From: Oceanospirillaceae bacterium UBA1126
GTDB lineage: Bacteria; Pseudomonadota; Gammaproteobacteria; Pseudomonadales; Balneatricaceae
Direction of reading: 5' to 3'
NCBI GenBank assembly: GCA_002312935.1
Contig: DCAT01000008.1
Location: forward strand, 1-23,386
DNA: 23,386 bases
The position numbers and the translations under genes are program-made. Numbering within the stretch: the first letter of the stretch is position 1; each line of letters begins with the position of its first letter. The notes under the pieces are model-generated. The model did no database searches, was not told the origin of the DNA, and saw nothing but the letters and a program-made list of their open reading frames with translations. Below, piece after piece: positions 16,298 to 23,386 of this stretch.

Positions 16298-17698
16298 ATG
16301 TCATTTGCCAAACTTGGTCTTGAACCACGCCTACTAACTGCCATAGAGAGCAAAGGTTATACCGTTCCAAGCCCAATCCAAGAGAAGGCTATCCCTGCCA
16401 TTTTAGCAGGTAAAGACGTGATGGCAGCCGCCCAAACAGGTACAGGCAAAACTGCAGCCTTTACTTTGCCTCTATTACAAAACCTTGCACCTGGCAAGCG
16501 CGTAAGAGCAAACCAAGTACGCGCATTGGTACTCACGCCTACTCGTGAATTAGCCGCTCAAGTAGCCGAAAGTGTGTCTACCTATGGCACAGATCTGCCA
16601 TTAACATCTGCTGTCGTTTTTGGTGGCGTTAAAATTAACCCCCAAATGATGCGCTTGCGCCGTGGTGCAGACGTGCTCGTGGCCACGCCTGGCCGCTTAC
16701 TAGATCTATACAACCAAAAAGCAGTTAGATTTGATGACCTAGAAGTACTTATTCTTGACGAAGCTGACCGTATGTTAGACATGGGCTTTATTAATGATCT
16801 AAAGAAGATTATGTCTTTTTTACCTAAAAAACGCCAAAATTTAATGTTTTCTGCCACCTTTGCTGATGATATTCGCAGCCTGGCTAAGGGCTTGATGAAC
16901 AACCCAGAAGAAATTAGTGTGAGCCCAGCCAACACTACGGCCGCTAGCGTAAAACAATGGATGTGCCCAGTAGATAAAAAGCAAAAGCCCGCACTTCTTC
17001 AGGAGCTTATTGTGACTAACAACTGGACCCAAGTGTTAGTATTTTGCCGCACCAAACACGGCTGCAACAAGCTTGCCAAATGGCTTGTAGGCGGTGGTAT
17101 CAGTGCCGATGCCATCCATGGCAATAAGAGCCAAGGTGCTCGCACACGTGCTCTAGCGCAGTTTAAAGCAGGTGAGGTAAAGGTATTGGTTGCCACCGAT
17201 ATTGCAGCACGCGGATTAGACATTGAGCAACTACCGCAGGTTGTTAACTACGACTTACCCAACGTTGCTGAAGATTATGTCCACCGCATTGGCAGAACTG
17301 GCCGTGCCAGCCAAACGGGTGAGGCTATTTCTCTTGTGTGCGCTGATGAAATTGAATATTTAGAAGCAATTGAGTACTTAATCCAGAACCATATTGAGCG
17401 TGAATACATTGAGGGCTATGAACCAAGCCATGCTGTACCTGAGTCCCGTGATATTCGCCCACCAAGCAATAAGAAGCCAAAAAAACCTAAATTACGAAAT
17501 CAAGACGTCACTCAAAATGTACCTAATCAGCGAAAACCTAAGGTTAAGTCACCGCTAGCTAACAGCAACCAAAGAAGAGCGCCAAAGCCAACAGTAAACA
17601 GTGATAACAACTCGTCCAACAAACCATCTTCTAATGGCCCTTGGGACAAAAATAAAGCTGGCCGCGGCAAAGGCCCAACCAAACGCCCTGCTCGATAG
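16298..17698 (+). CDS. rhlE: DEAD-box RNA helicase, RhlE type
   Basis: A 466-residue ATP-dependent RNA helicase. All core motifs are intact: Q motif (SPIQ, 25-28), motif I (AQTGTGKT, 45-52), Ia (PTRELA, 81-86), TPGR (130-133), DEAD (154-157), SAT (185-187), ARGLDI (304-309) and VI (HRIGRTGR, 329-336). The start MSFAKLGL and the MLDMGF after DEAD are typical of RhlE. Residues about 380-466 form a disordered tail rich in Lys, Arg, Pro, Asn and Ser, which usually helps RNA binding. RhlE proteins act in ribosome assembly and mRNA turnover, often in the cold. The gene is alone, with about 170 bases of divergent intergenic sequence upstream and a bidirectional terminator downstream. Paralogues are common in gammaproteobacteria, so the name marks the subfamily. 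Confidence 0.9.
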   Translation: MSFAKLGLEPRLLTAIESKGYTVPSPIQEKAIPAILAGKDVMAAAQTGTGKTAAFTLPLLQNLAPGKRVRANQVRALVLTPTRELAAQVAESVSTYGTDLPLTSAVVFGGVKINPQMMRLRRGADVLVATPGRLLDLYNQKAVRFDDLEVLILDEADRMLDMGFINDLKKIMSFLPKKRQNLMFSATFADDIRSLAKGLMNNPEEISVSPANTTAASVKQWMCPVDKKQKPALLQELIVTNNWTQVLVFCRTKHGCNKLAKWLVGGGISADAIHGNKSQGARTRALAQFKAGEVKVLVATDIAARGLDIEQLPQVVNYDLPNVAEDYVHRIGRTGRASQTGEAISLVCADEIEYLEAIEYLIQNHIEREYIEGYEPSHAVPESRDIRPPSNKKPKKPKLRNQDVTQNVPNQRKPKVKSPLANSNQRRAPKPTVNSDNNSSNKPSSNGPWDKNKAGRGKGPTKRPAR

Positions 17699-17745
17699 AT
17701 AGTGCAGCCATCGCTTATTTTATCAAGTAAGCCTGAAAAAAGCTC

Positions 17746-17808
17746 AAAAAAATGCCCTATACAAGCTACCGAAGGGGAAGCGATTACCTGTATAGGGCAC
17801 GGGTTTTT
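17746..17808. terminator. Bidirectional terminator between rhlE and the small gene
   Basis: A perfect 11-base-pair stem joins TGCCCTATACA (17753-17763) and TGTATAGGGCA (17789-17799). On the plus strand it is followed by CGGG and TTTTT (17804-17808), ending rhlE. On the minus strand it is followed directly by seven Ts (complement of 17746-17752), ending the small gene. The 25-base loop, containing GAAGGGGAAG, is long for an intrinsic terminator. Confidence 0.72.
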
Positions 17809-17853
17809 ACTAGATGTATAACTGAGACCAACGCTTTAGTTAAAAGTTCACCT

Positions 17854-18054
17854 TTATATGGCTTTAACCTTTTGACTAGCATTTTCTTTCAGTGAGAAGC
17901 CCGTAGTCGCCAAATTCTCTGCTTGATCTGGGGACACAACTAGATATTCCATAGTGTAGTGTAAATATTCTTCGCGGAAAGGTACCAACCCACTGGCCAG
18001 TAGCTCAGGGTGCTGCTCTAAAACTTCCTCGGAAAACGGAATGAAACACTGCAT
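17854..18054 (-). CDS. Small protein of unknown function, 66 residues
   Basis: I do not recognise this family. The product starts MQCFIPFSEEVLEQHPEL, is mildly acidic in its first two thirds, has three aromatic-rich stretches (FREEYLHYTMEYL near residues 26-38) and a Lys-containing tail, and shows no signal peptide, membrane segment or cysteine pair. The start at 18054 is supported by AAGGAG on the minus strand (18061-18066), six bases upstream. A longer in-frame ORF starts at 18174, but that start lies inside the argG terminator hairpin and has no ribosome site. The gene is bounded by the argG terminator upstream and its own terminator downstream, so it must have its own promoter in 18055-18160; none stands out. 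A real gene is likely from the ribosome site and terminator. Confidence 0.72.
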   Translation of the reverse strand: MQCFIPFSEEVLEQHPELLASGLVPFREEYLHYTMEYLVVSPDQAENLATTGFSLKENASQKVKAI

Positions 18055-18060
18055 CGGTAG

Positions 18061-18066
18061 CTCCTT
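18061..18066 (-). promoter_or_regulatory. Ribosome binding site that fixes the small gene's start
   Basis: AAGGAG on the minus strand, six bases before the ATG at 18054, is the main reason for choosing the 66-residue product over the 106-residue frame. Confidence 0.7.
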
Positions 18067-18160
18067 GTTATCATCCCCACCTATTAAGGACTGGGAAGAT
18101 GGATAAAGATTGCACCAATAGTGGAGAAATAATGGATCTTTCTGATTATTAACGTTTAAA

Positions 18161-18196
18161 CAACAAAAAGCCAAAAGCTTTCTTGGCTTTTTGTTG
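18161..18196 (-). terminator. Strong intrinsic terminator of argG
   Basis: CAACAAAAAGCCAA (18161-18174) and TTGGCTTTTTGTTG (18183-18196) form a perfect 14-base-pair stem with an 8-base loop, 18 bases after the argG stop. The GCCAA/TTGGC core with flanking A5 and T5 runs is the classic bidirectional form. On the minus strand it ends argG and isolates the small gene downstream. Confidence 0.85.
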
Positions 18197-18214
18197 CTTA
18201 ACTCTTATTAAAAA

Positions 18215-19435
18215 TTACTTAAGTAAATTACGGCCTTTGCTAGCTTCAATTCGCATCCGCAATGCATTTAACTTAATAAAACCAGCAGCATCTTGCTGGT
18301 TATAGGCGCCAGCATCATCCTCCATTGTCGCCATTGCGGCATCAAAAAGACTATCCTCAGACTTACGGCCTACGACATCCACGTTACCCTTGTAGAGCTT
18401 CAGTTTAACCGTACCGTTGACATATTCTTGAGAACGATTGATCAGCGCTTGCAGCATTTGACGTTCTTCAGACCACCAATGGCCGTTATAAACTAACTTA
18501 GCATACCTTGGCATAATTTCGTCTTTAAGATGCGCCGCTTCTCGATCCATAGTGATCGATTCGATGGCACGGTGAGCCTTTAGCATTACGGTACCACCTG
18601 GCGTTTCATAACAGCCCCGAGCCTTCATGCCGACATAACGGTTCTCAACAATATCTAAGCGACCAATACCATTTGCGCCTGCAACACGGTTGAGCTCTGT
18701 TAAAACGGTTGCAGGACTCATGGATTGGCCATTAATGGCAATAATATCGCCTTTTTGGTAATCCAGTTCGATGTAGGTGGCTTCGTCCGGTGCTGCTTCT
18801 GGAGACACGGTCCAACGCCACATGTCTTCATCAGATGGATGCCAAGGGTCTTCTAACATGCCACTTTCATAGGAAATGTGTAATAAATTCGCGTCCATTG
18901 AATAAGGCGAACTTTTCTTATTTTTGAAGTCTACTGGAATATCATTTTTTTCACAGTAATCCATTAAACTTTCACGAGAACTCAAATCCCACTCACGCCA
19001 GGGAGCAATAACCTCTACACCTGGCTTAAGGGCATAAGCCCCCAGTTCGAAACGTACTTGATCATTACCTTTGCCAGTAGCACCGTGAGAGATTGCATCA
19101 GCTCCCGTTAGGTTGGCAATTTCAATCAGTCGTTTCGCTATTAATGGGCGGGCAATAGACGTACCTAAGAGGTACTCACCTTCATACACTGCATTGGCTC
19201 GAAACATAGGAAAAACAAAATCGCGCACAAATTCTTCTCGCAAGTCTTCAATGTATATTTCTTTAACACCCAAGGCTTTAGCTTTAGCCCGAGCAGGCTC
19301 AACTTCTTCGCCCTGACCTAAGTCAGCAGTAAATGTAACCACTTCGCAGTGATAGGTTTCTTGCAACCATTTCACAATAACCGACGTGTCTAAGCCACCA
19401 GAATAGGCTAGTACTACTTTCTTGATGTCTGCCAT
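18215..19435 (-). CDS. argG: Argininosuccinate synthase
   Basis: A 406-residue cytoplasmic enzyme that joins citrulline and aspartate using ATP, the penultimate step of arginine synthesis. The N-type ATP pyrophosphatase loop AYSGGLDTS (10-18) and the substrate-binding GATGKGNDQVRFE (118-130) are intact. Length and start (MADIKKVVLAYSGG) match the type I enzyme of Pseudomonas and relatives. AGGGA lies about ten bases upstream of the ATG. The gene is monocistronic, divergent from pyrC across 186 bases, and ended by a strong terminator. The argG, pyrC, rnt neighbourhood is also seen in Pseudomonas. A perfect TATAAT and a partial ARG box upstream suggest control by arginine. Confidence 0.97.
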   Translation of the reverse strand: MADIKKVVLAYSGGLDTSVIVKWLQETYHCEVVTFTADLGQGEEVEPARAKAKALGVKEIYIEDLREEFVRDFVFPMFRANAVYEGEYLLGTSIARPLIAKRLIEIANLTGADAISHGATGKGNDQVRFELGAYALKPGVEVIAPWREWDLSSRESLMDYCEKNDIPVDFKNKKSSPYSMDANLLHISYESGMLEDPWHPSDEDMWRWTVSPEAAPDEATYIELDYQKGDIIAINGQSMSPATVLTELNRVAGANGIGRLDIVENRYVGMKARGCYETPGGTVMLKAHRAIESITMDREAAHLKDEIMPRYAKLVYNGHWWSEERQMLQALINRSQEYVNGTVKLKLYKGNVDVVGRKSEDSLFDAAMATMEDDAGAYNQQDAAGFIKLNALRMRIEASKGRNLLK

Positions 19436-19474
19436 AGCAGTGGAATCCCTGTAACATAAATAATGAGCGATGGT

Positions 19475-19492
19475 GCTAATAAATTATACATG
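19475..19492 (-). promoter_or_regulatory. argG -10 element with overlapping partial ARG box
   Basis: On the minus strand a perfect TATAAT (19483-19488) would start argG transcription near 19476, about 40 bases before the ATG; the -35 region is poor (TGTGCT at 16-base spacing). The surrounding TAATAAATTATACA (19477-19490, plus strand) matches the ArgR-box pattern well in one half (ATACA against ATTCA) and poorly in the other. Repression of argG by ArgR is known in many gammaproteobacteria; the site here is tentative. Confidence 0.4.
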
Positions 19493-19562
19493 GAAGCTTG
19501 TAGTAGCACAGCATTTGTACACAAAAATTACCCGATTGTGAGTATTTTATTAACCCTAGTCC

Positions 19563-19593
19563 TGATAAAATAGGCTTAACTGTTTGATCAAAC
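19563..19593 (+). promoter_or_regulatory. Candidate pyrC extended -10 and start-site palindrome
   Basis: TGATAAAAT (19563-19571) is an extended -10 element (TGnTAAAAT) without a clear -35, predicting transcription from about 19578. Just downstream is a perfect 12-base palindrome, GTTTGATCAAAC (19582-19593), 28 bases before the pyrC ATG. It could be an operator or a leader hairpin. It is not the PurR consensus (the core differs from the CG-centred PurR box) and has no four-base gap as in an FNR site. Confidence 0.33.
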
Positions 19594-19621
19594 CTACTGG
19601 CCACTGGGCTCGAGAACTTCC

Positions 19622-20647
19622 ATGCAATCACTAACTATGATCCGCCCTGATGATTGGCACCTGCACCTGCGTGACGGTGCAGTACTTTCACGAACTGTGG
19701 CGGACACTGCGTTACAATTTGGCCGCGCCATGATTATGCCAAACCTCAGCCCACCCGTAGTGGATACTGCCATGGCAATCGCTTACAAAGCACGTTTGGA
19801 TGCTCAAAACACGTCATTAACATCGTTAATGACGTTATATTTAACCGACCATACCAGCGCGCAAGAGATTCAACGGGCTTTTAATTCTGGTATTGTTAAA
19901 GCGGTTAAGCTCTACCCTGCAGGCGCCACAACTAATTCTGCAGCAGGGGTTACCAACATTGAAAACATCTACCCTGCTATAGAAAAACTTGCAGAACTTG
20001 GTATGCCATTGCTGGTTCATGGGGAGGTGACTCATTCTCATGTAGACATTTTTGATCGTGAAAAAAGCTTTATTGATCAACATCTAGGGCCATTATTACA
20101 ACGTTTCCCTAATTTAAAATGTGTGTTTGAACACATTACCACTGGTGACGCGGCTCAATTTGTTGCTGGTGCAAGTGACTTGGTTGCTGCCACTATTACG
20201 CCACAGCATTTGCTTTACAACCGCAACGATTTATTAGCAGGAGGCATAAAGCCTCACTTATATTGTCTACCAGTGCTTAAGCGCAACACTCACCAAAAGG
20301 CTTTACAAGCAGCAGTATCTAATGGCAGCACAAAGTTTTTTCTAGGCACAGACTCGGCGCCCCACGCCCAAGGCGCTAAAGAAAGCGCATGTGGTTGTGC
20401 AGGTTGTTACTCTTCACCAGCAGCTATCGAACTCTACGCCCAAGCCTTTGAGTCTTTTGATGCCTTGGATAAACTAGAATCTTTTGCTAGTTTAAATGGC
20501 CCAGATTTTTATGGCTTGGCGCGCAATAGTGAAACCATAACCTTAACTCGACGTAGCTGGCAGGTACCCTCTAGCCTAAGCTTTGGGGATGAGCTAATCA
20601 TTCCTTTAGGTGCCGGTGAGACACTAAATTGGAAATTGGAGGCATAA
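19622..20647 (+). CDS. pyrC: Dihydroorotase, PyrC type
   Basis: A 341-residue zinc enzyme that cyclises carbamoyl-aspartate to dihydroorotate, the third step of pyrimidine synthesis. The metal and catalytic residues of the E. coli type are present: H13 and H15 in DDWHLHLRDG, the carbamylated lysine K96 in KLYPAGATTNS, H133 in LVHGEVTH, H171 in FEHITT, and D244 in GTDSAPHA. The CGCAGCY segment (257-263) is also conserved in the family. The ATG at 19622 has no strong ribosome site (GAGAAC at about 8 bases), so initiation may be modest or regulated. The gene is followed after four bases by rnt, whose ribosome site lies within its last codons. Confidence 0.97.
   Translation: MQSLTMIRPDDWHLHLRDGAVLSRTVADTALQFGRAMIMPNLSPPVVDTAMAIAYKARLDAQNTSLTSLMTLYLTDHTSAQEIQRAFNSGIVKAVKLYPAGATTNSAAGVTNIENIYPAIEKLAELGMPLLVHGEVTHSHVDIFDREKSFIDQHLGPLLQRFPNLKCVFEHITTGDAAQFVAGASDLVAATITPQHLLYNRNDLLAGGIKPHLYCLPVLKRNTHQKALQAAVSNGSTKFFLGTDSAPHAQGAKESACGCAGCYSSPAAIELYAQAFESFDALDKLESFASLNGPDFYGLARNSETITLTRRSWQVPSSLSFGDELIIPLGAGETLNWKLEA
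20638..20642 (+). promoter_or_regulatory. Ribosome binding site for the GTG start of rnt
   Basis: GGAGG inside the last codons of pyrC lies nine bases before the GTG at 20652 and supports this non-ATG start and translational coupling to pyrC. Confidence 0.65.
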
Positions 20648-20651
20648 GAGC

Positions 20652-21290
20652 GTGATTAAAGATCGTTTCCGGGGCTATTTGCCCATTATTGTTGATGTAG
20701 AAACAGCAGGTTTCAATAGCCAAACAGACGCCCTTCTTGAAGCTGCCGCGGTAATCATCGATATGGATGAAGATGGCATACTCTATGCAAAAGAAACTAT
20801 AGACTGCCACATTGAGCCTTTTGAAGGTGCAAACCTAGAGGCTGCAGCTCTAGAATTTACCGGCATAGACCCCTCTGACCCAACTCGTGAAGCAATAAGT
20901 GAGCGTGAGGCATTAGATCAGTTGTTTAAACCAATACGCAAAGCTTTAAAGGCCAACGGATGTAAACGCGCTATTTTAGTGGGACATAACGCAGCCTTTG
21001 ATTTGAATTTTATTAATGCAGCCGTTCATCGCTGCCAACAAAAGCGCAATCCTTTTCATCCATTTTCTTGTTTTGATACAGCAACTTTAGCAGGCTTAGC
21101 CTATGGCCAAACAGTATTGGCTAAAGCATGCGCTGCAGCTGACATTCGCTTTAGCAATCAAGACGCCCACAGTGCACGTTATGATGCCGAAAAAACGGCT
21201 GAATTATTCTGCACTATTGTTAACCGGTGGAAGCAATTAGGTGGCTGGCAGGCTGAAGACGACGAGTTCCCTTTTGCAGGGTTAGATTAG
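20652..21290 (+). CDS. rnt: Ribonuclease T
   Basis: A 212-residue DEDDh 3'-5' exonuclease that trims tRNA ends and other stable RNA 3' ends. Catalytic residues are D15 and E17 (VDVETAG), D117 (GHNAAFDLNFI), H173 and D178 (AHSARYDAEKTAELF), the same spacing as in E. coli RNase T. The start is GTG at 20652, with GGAGG (20638-20642) nine bases upstream; no ATG fits the conserved N-terminus. It is co-transcribed with pyrC, as the four-base gap shows. This pairing also occurs in Pseudomonas. It converges on yidD with five bases between the stops. Confidence 0.95.
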   Translation: MIKDRFRGYLPIIVDVETAGFNSQTDALLEAAAVIIDMDEDGILYAKETIDCHIEPFEGANLEAAALEFTGIDPSDPTREAISEREALDQLFKPIRKALKANGCKRAILVGHNAAFDLNFINAAVHRCQQKRNPFHPFSCFDTATLAGLAYGQTVLAKACAAADIRFSNQDAHSARYDAEKTAELFCTIVNRWKQLGGWQAEDDEFPFAGLD

Positions 21291-21297
21291 CCTTTTT
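21280..21297 (+). terminator. Possible small terminator overlapping the rnt stop
   Basis: GGTTA (21280-21284), loop GAT and TAGCC (21288-21292) form a 5-base-pair stem with one G-U pair, followed by TTTTT (21293-21297). The stem is short, so intrinsic termination is only plausible. Confidence 0.3.
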
Positions 21298-21586
21298 ATT
21301 GTTCGCCTGTCTTATCACCCTTAGCAGCCCACTGCGCATGTTCACAGCTGCCAGGAACGGGCTCATAGCCGCCTTTACTGAGAGGATTACAACGCACGAT
21401 GCGCCAAACTCCTAGGGCGAAACCCTTACCTGCCCCGTGCAGTTTAATAGCCTCAATAGTGTAGCTAGAACACGTTGGATAGTAACGACAATTACTGCCC
21501 AACAAAGGGCTTAATACGTATTGATAAGCTTTAACTAAACCAATCAACCCCTTAGAGAACATAGAAACTGGTGTGTTTTTAGCCAT
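21296..21586 (-). CDS. yidD: Membrane protein insertion efficiency factor YidD
   Basis: A 96-residue small basic protein that sits at the inner membrane with an amphipathic N-terminal helix and helps YidC-dependent insertion. The family core is clear: YQYVLSPLLGSNCRYYPTCS (21-40), SYTIEAIKLHGAGKG (41-55), and WRIVRCNPLSKGGYEPVP (61-78). The three conserved cysteines, C33, C39 and C66, are present. YidD normally lies between rnpA and yidC near the replication origin. Here it follows a histidine kinase gene by four bases and none of rpmH, rnpA or yidC is in the window. The ATG at 21586 has no strong ribosome site, so translation is probably coupled to the kinase gene. Confidence 0.93.
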   Translation of the reverse strand: MAKNTPVSMFSKGLIGLVKAYQYVLSPLLGSNCRYYPTCSSYTIEAIKLHGAGKGFALGVWRIVRCNPLSKGGYEPVPGSCEHAQWAAKGDKTGEQ

Positions 21587-21590
21587 TTAT

Positions 21591-23386
21591 TTATACCAGC
21601 AATACAGGTAATTGAACCCTAAACATCACCCCTTCAGGTTGGCTCAAATTGTGAGCCGACACCACTCCACCATGAAACTGGCTAATTAATCGTACAACAA
21701 ATAAGCCAAGGCCAAAGTGGGCGTGGCCAGCGCCAGCGGTGCGAGCTGAAACCATTGAGTTAAACATGCCAGAAATAAGTTCTGGTGGAATATTTGAGCC
21801 ATTATTCTCTACTTCTAAGTAGCAGTCATATTCTTGTTGATACAAGCGCACTGTAATCAAACTACCTCCAGTGCGAAAATCTCTTGCGTTATCAAGTAAT
21901 TTATCCAACAGTTGCTCAATACGATAATCAACACCGGCAACATAAATCAATTTTCGATCTGCTTCGAACACGACATCTGCTGCACCACCTAAAGTACCTG
22001 GGTTTTGATGGTGCACATAAGTTTGAACCAAATGTAACAAATTCAATTGTTCAAGTTCGTCTTCATGCAAGGCTGCTTCTAGGTTAGCTGCGTCGGCCAA
22101 CTTTTCAACAATTGCACTAATTTTAACTAACCCTCTTTGGGCACTATCTATATAACGCTGCTGACCTTCATCCACCCCGTGCATTTGTAGGTTTTCTAAC
22201 GACGTCATCGTTGCGTTGAGAGGGTTATTAACCTCGTGGCGCAGGGTACGCGGCATGGTACTCATAAATTCTTGATGCTCGTGTAGCCGAGTAACTACTC
22301 CAGAAAAACTCCGTGCCAAATCCCCAATTTCATCACCTGCACGTATTTCATTGTAAAGCTGATTTGTCTTCAACCTGCCATCTGGATCAACCATCTGCTG
22401 TGCTTCTTTACCTAAACGCCTAATACGCATGGCTTGGCGCCATGAGAATAACAACAAAACCAACAAAATAACTAGCATAGTTGATAAGCTAAGTAAGGCA
22501 ATATTTTCCATTGCCTGCCTCTGCAAGCTTAATATTTGTGCCGTGGATTGCTTGATAAGCACCACACCCAGGAGTTCCCCTTCTTGATCAACAATAGGCG
22601 CAGCAACAGCAAACACCTGTTCTGTTGGCCCCTTATGCCACCGCCCACTAGCAAATTTTTTGCTTAAAGCTCGGTTCAGTAAATCACGCTCCTGACTCGC
22701 CGCTTGAACTGGGTTTAAGTAGGCAGGAATAGCGATAAACCAATCTAATCCTCGATTAAGCCAACTTTGAACCCGTTCAAAAACGTCTTGGGGTTTCATC
22801 TTTTCAGACTTAGGGGGGCTCACTTGCCCCACACTAGCCCGCACTTGTAAATGGTTATCGTAGATCACAATTTGAGAATCAGAACGGCTTAAACTTGACA
22901 ATATTTTGTTAGCTTCAGGGGCTCGCATGGCCAATAAATTAAAGTGGCTCTCTATGGTCGTATCAGACCCTACTAAGGTTTTCAAATGACGCATTGTGCC
23001 ATCTTCACTATCTACATCAGCGACTGCTAGGCCAAATTCTTGACGCTGGTTCAAAAAATATTTTGGTAACGCAAATTCAACCAAATACCCGTCAACCAAT
23101 GGGCGCATAACTGCTTGAATAATGAACGATGATGAGGGACTATAATACTGCGGTGTGGCCCAGTCTTCTTTAACGTACCAAACTTCCATCACACCAGCCT
23201 TTGTGGCTACCATAACAAGCCGTCTTTCGTTACCATTTCGGTCAGGTAAAGTTAACCTCAGATGATCACTCAAGTCTAATTTAGGGGTGCCTTTAATTCT
23301 TAAAACAGTTTTATCATCCTGGATACGTACAAGGCCAAAAATGCGATCATCTTTTTCACCCAGCAATAAACTATAGCCATCTTCAC
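21591..23386 (-). CDS. Sensor histidine kinase, N-terminus outside the window
   Basis: The frame is open to the window edge; 597 residues are visible. In order: a beta-rich domain (about 1-135; DDRIFGLVRIQDD, SDHLRLTLPD, GYLVEFALPKYF, GLAVADVDSEDG) that reads like a CBM9-type fold; a second extracytoplasmic sensing region (about 165-280) ending GVVLIKQSTAQILSL; one membrane helix (about 295-314); a HAMP region (315-370); the phosphoacceptor helix with H383 in RHEVNNPLN; and an ATPase domain with an N box (KLLDNARDF, N499), a degenerate G1 box (ENNGSNIP) and G2 (HFGLGLFVV). The NSMVSAR motif before G2 and the overall architecture resemble the kinase of the proteobacterial dedicated sortase system (TIGR03785). 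That assignment is from memory of the family and unproven. No response regulator is visible; it may lie upstream beyond the edge. yidD follows by four bases. Confidence 0.85.
   Translation of the reverse strand, partial: EDGYSLLLGEKDDRIFGLVRIQDDKTVLRIKGTPKLDLSDHLRLTLPDRNGNERRLVMVATKAGVMEVWYVKEDWATPQYYSPSSSFIIQAVMRPLVDGYLVEFALPKYFLNQRQEFGLAVADVDSEDGTMRHLKTLVGSDTTIESHFNLLAMRAPEANKILSSLSRSDSQIVIYDNHLQVRASVGQVSPPKSEKMKPQDVFERVQSWLNRGLDWFIAIPAYLNPVQAASQERDLLNRALSKKFASGRWHKGPTEQVFAVAAPIVDQEGELLGVVLIKQSTAQILSLQRQAMENIALLSLSTMLVILLVLLLFSWRQAMRIRRLGKEAQQMVDPDGRLKTNQLYNEIRAGDEIGDLARSFSGVVTRLHEHQEFMSTMPRTLRHEVNNPLNATMTSLENLQMHGVDEGQQRYIDSAQRGLVKISAIVEKLADAANLEAALHEDELEQLNLLHLVQTYVHHQNPGTLGGAADVVFEADRKLIYVAGVDYRIEQLLDKLLDNARDFRTGGSLITVRLYQQEYDCYLEVENNGSNIPPELISGMFNSMVSARTAGAGHAHFGLGLFVVRLISQFHGGVVSAHNLSQPEGVMFRVQLPVLLV

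Noticed and set aside
18055..18174. Extension of the small gene to 106 residues
   Set aside because: The start codon would lie inside the argG terminator hairpin, with no ribosome site; the 66-residue start has AAGGAG.
19582..19593. FNR or PurR site at the pyrC palindrome
   Set aside because: FNR sites have four bases between TTGAT and ATCAA, absent here, and the PurR box is centred on CG; neither consensus fits.
1..23386. Mobile element, CRISPR array, prophage or defence island
   Set aside because: No transposase, integrase, spaced repeats, tRNA target or change of composition was seen; nearly all genes are core housekeeping genes.

Overview
The window is an ordinary-looking stretch of chromosome from a gammaproteobacterium. 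The Rnf/Rsx genes are followed directly by nth, a pattern shared by Escherichia and Pseudomonas. The order argG, pyrC, rnt and the pairing of a CysI-type sulfite reductase with a DUF934 protein both point to the Pseudomonadales/Oceanospirillales/Cellvibrionales side rather than the enterics. Genus cannot be read from the sequence. Base composition and codon use look even throughout. I see no transposase, integrase, CRISPR array, tRNA or rRNA.

Layout. Positions 1-1412: the 3' part of a LysR regulator converging on a RhtB-type amino-acid exporter. 1492-1912: a cold-shock protein with a good promoter and a structured leader. 1919-3986 (minus): cysI and a DUF934 partner, overlapping. 4220-10400 (plus): a tight rnfABCDGE-nth operon, divergent from cysI. 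10488-13187: a YdbH-type AsmA-like envelope protein, converging on ydiJ (13168-16125, minus), a large FAD/Fe-S 2-hydroxyacid dehydrogenase. 16298-17698: an RhlE-type DEAD-box RNA helicase, closed by a bidirectional terminator shared with a 66-residue protein of unknown function (17854-18054, minus). 18215-19435 (minus): argG, with a strong terminator. 19622-21290 (plus): pyrC and rnt, four bases apart. 21296-23386 (minus): a sensor histidine kinase cut by the window edge, followed by yidD.

How the genes work together. The centre is redox: a membrane ferredoxin:NAD oxidoreductase (Rnf), a siroheme sulfite reductase with no flavoprotein subunit beside it, an Fe-S repair glycosylase and an Fe-S/FAD dehydrogenase. 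The right part is biosynthesis and RNA metabolism: arginine, pyrimidine, RNase T and RhlE. No clearly new multi-gene system is visible. The points most worth following are the sensor kinase, which resembles the kinase of the proteobacterial dedicated sortase system and is paired with a displaced yidD; the divergent sulfite reductase/Rnf arrangement; an orphan ydbH; an unrecognised small gene between two terminators; and two similar long-spaced dyads in divergent intergenic regions.
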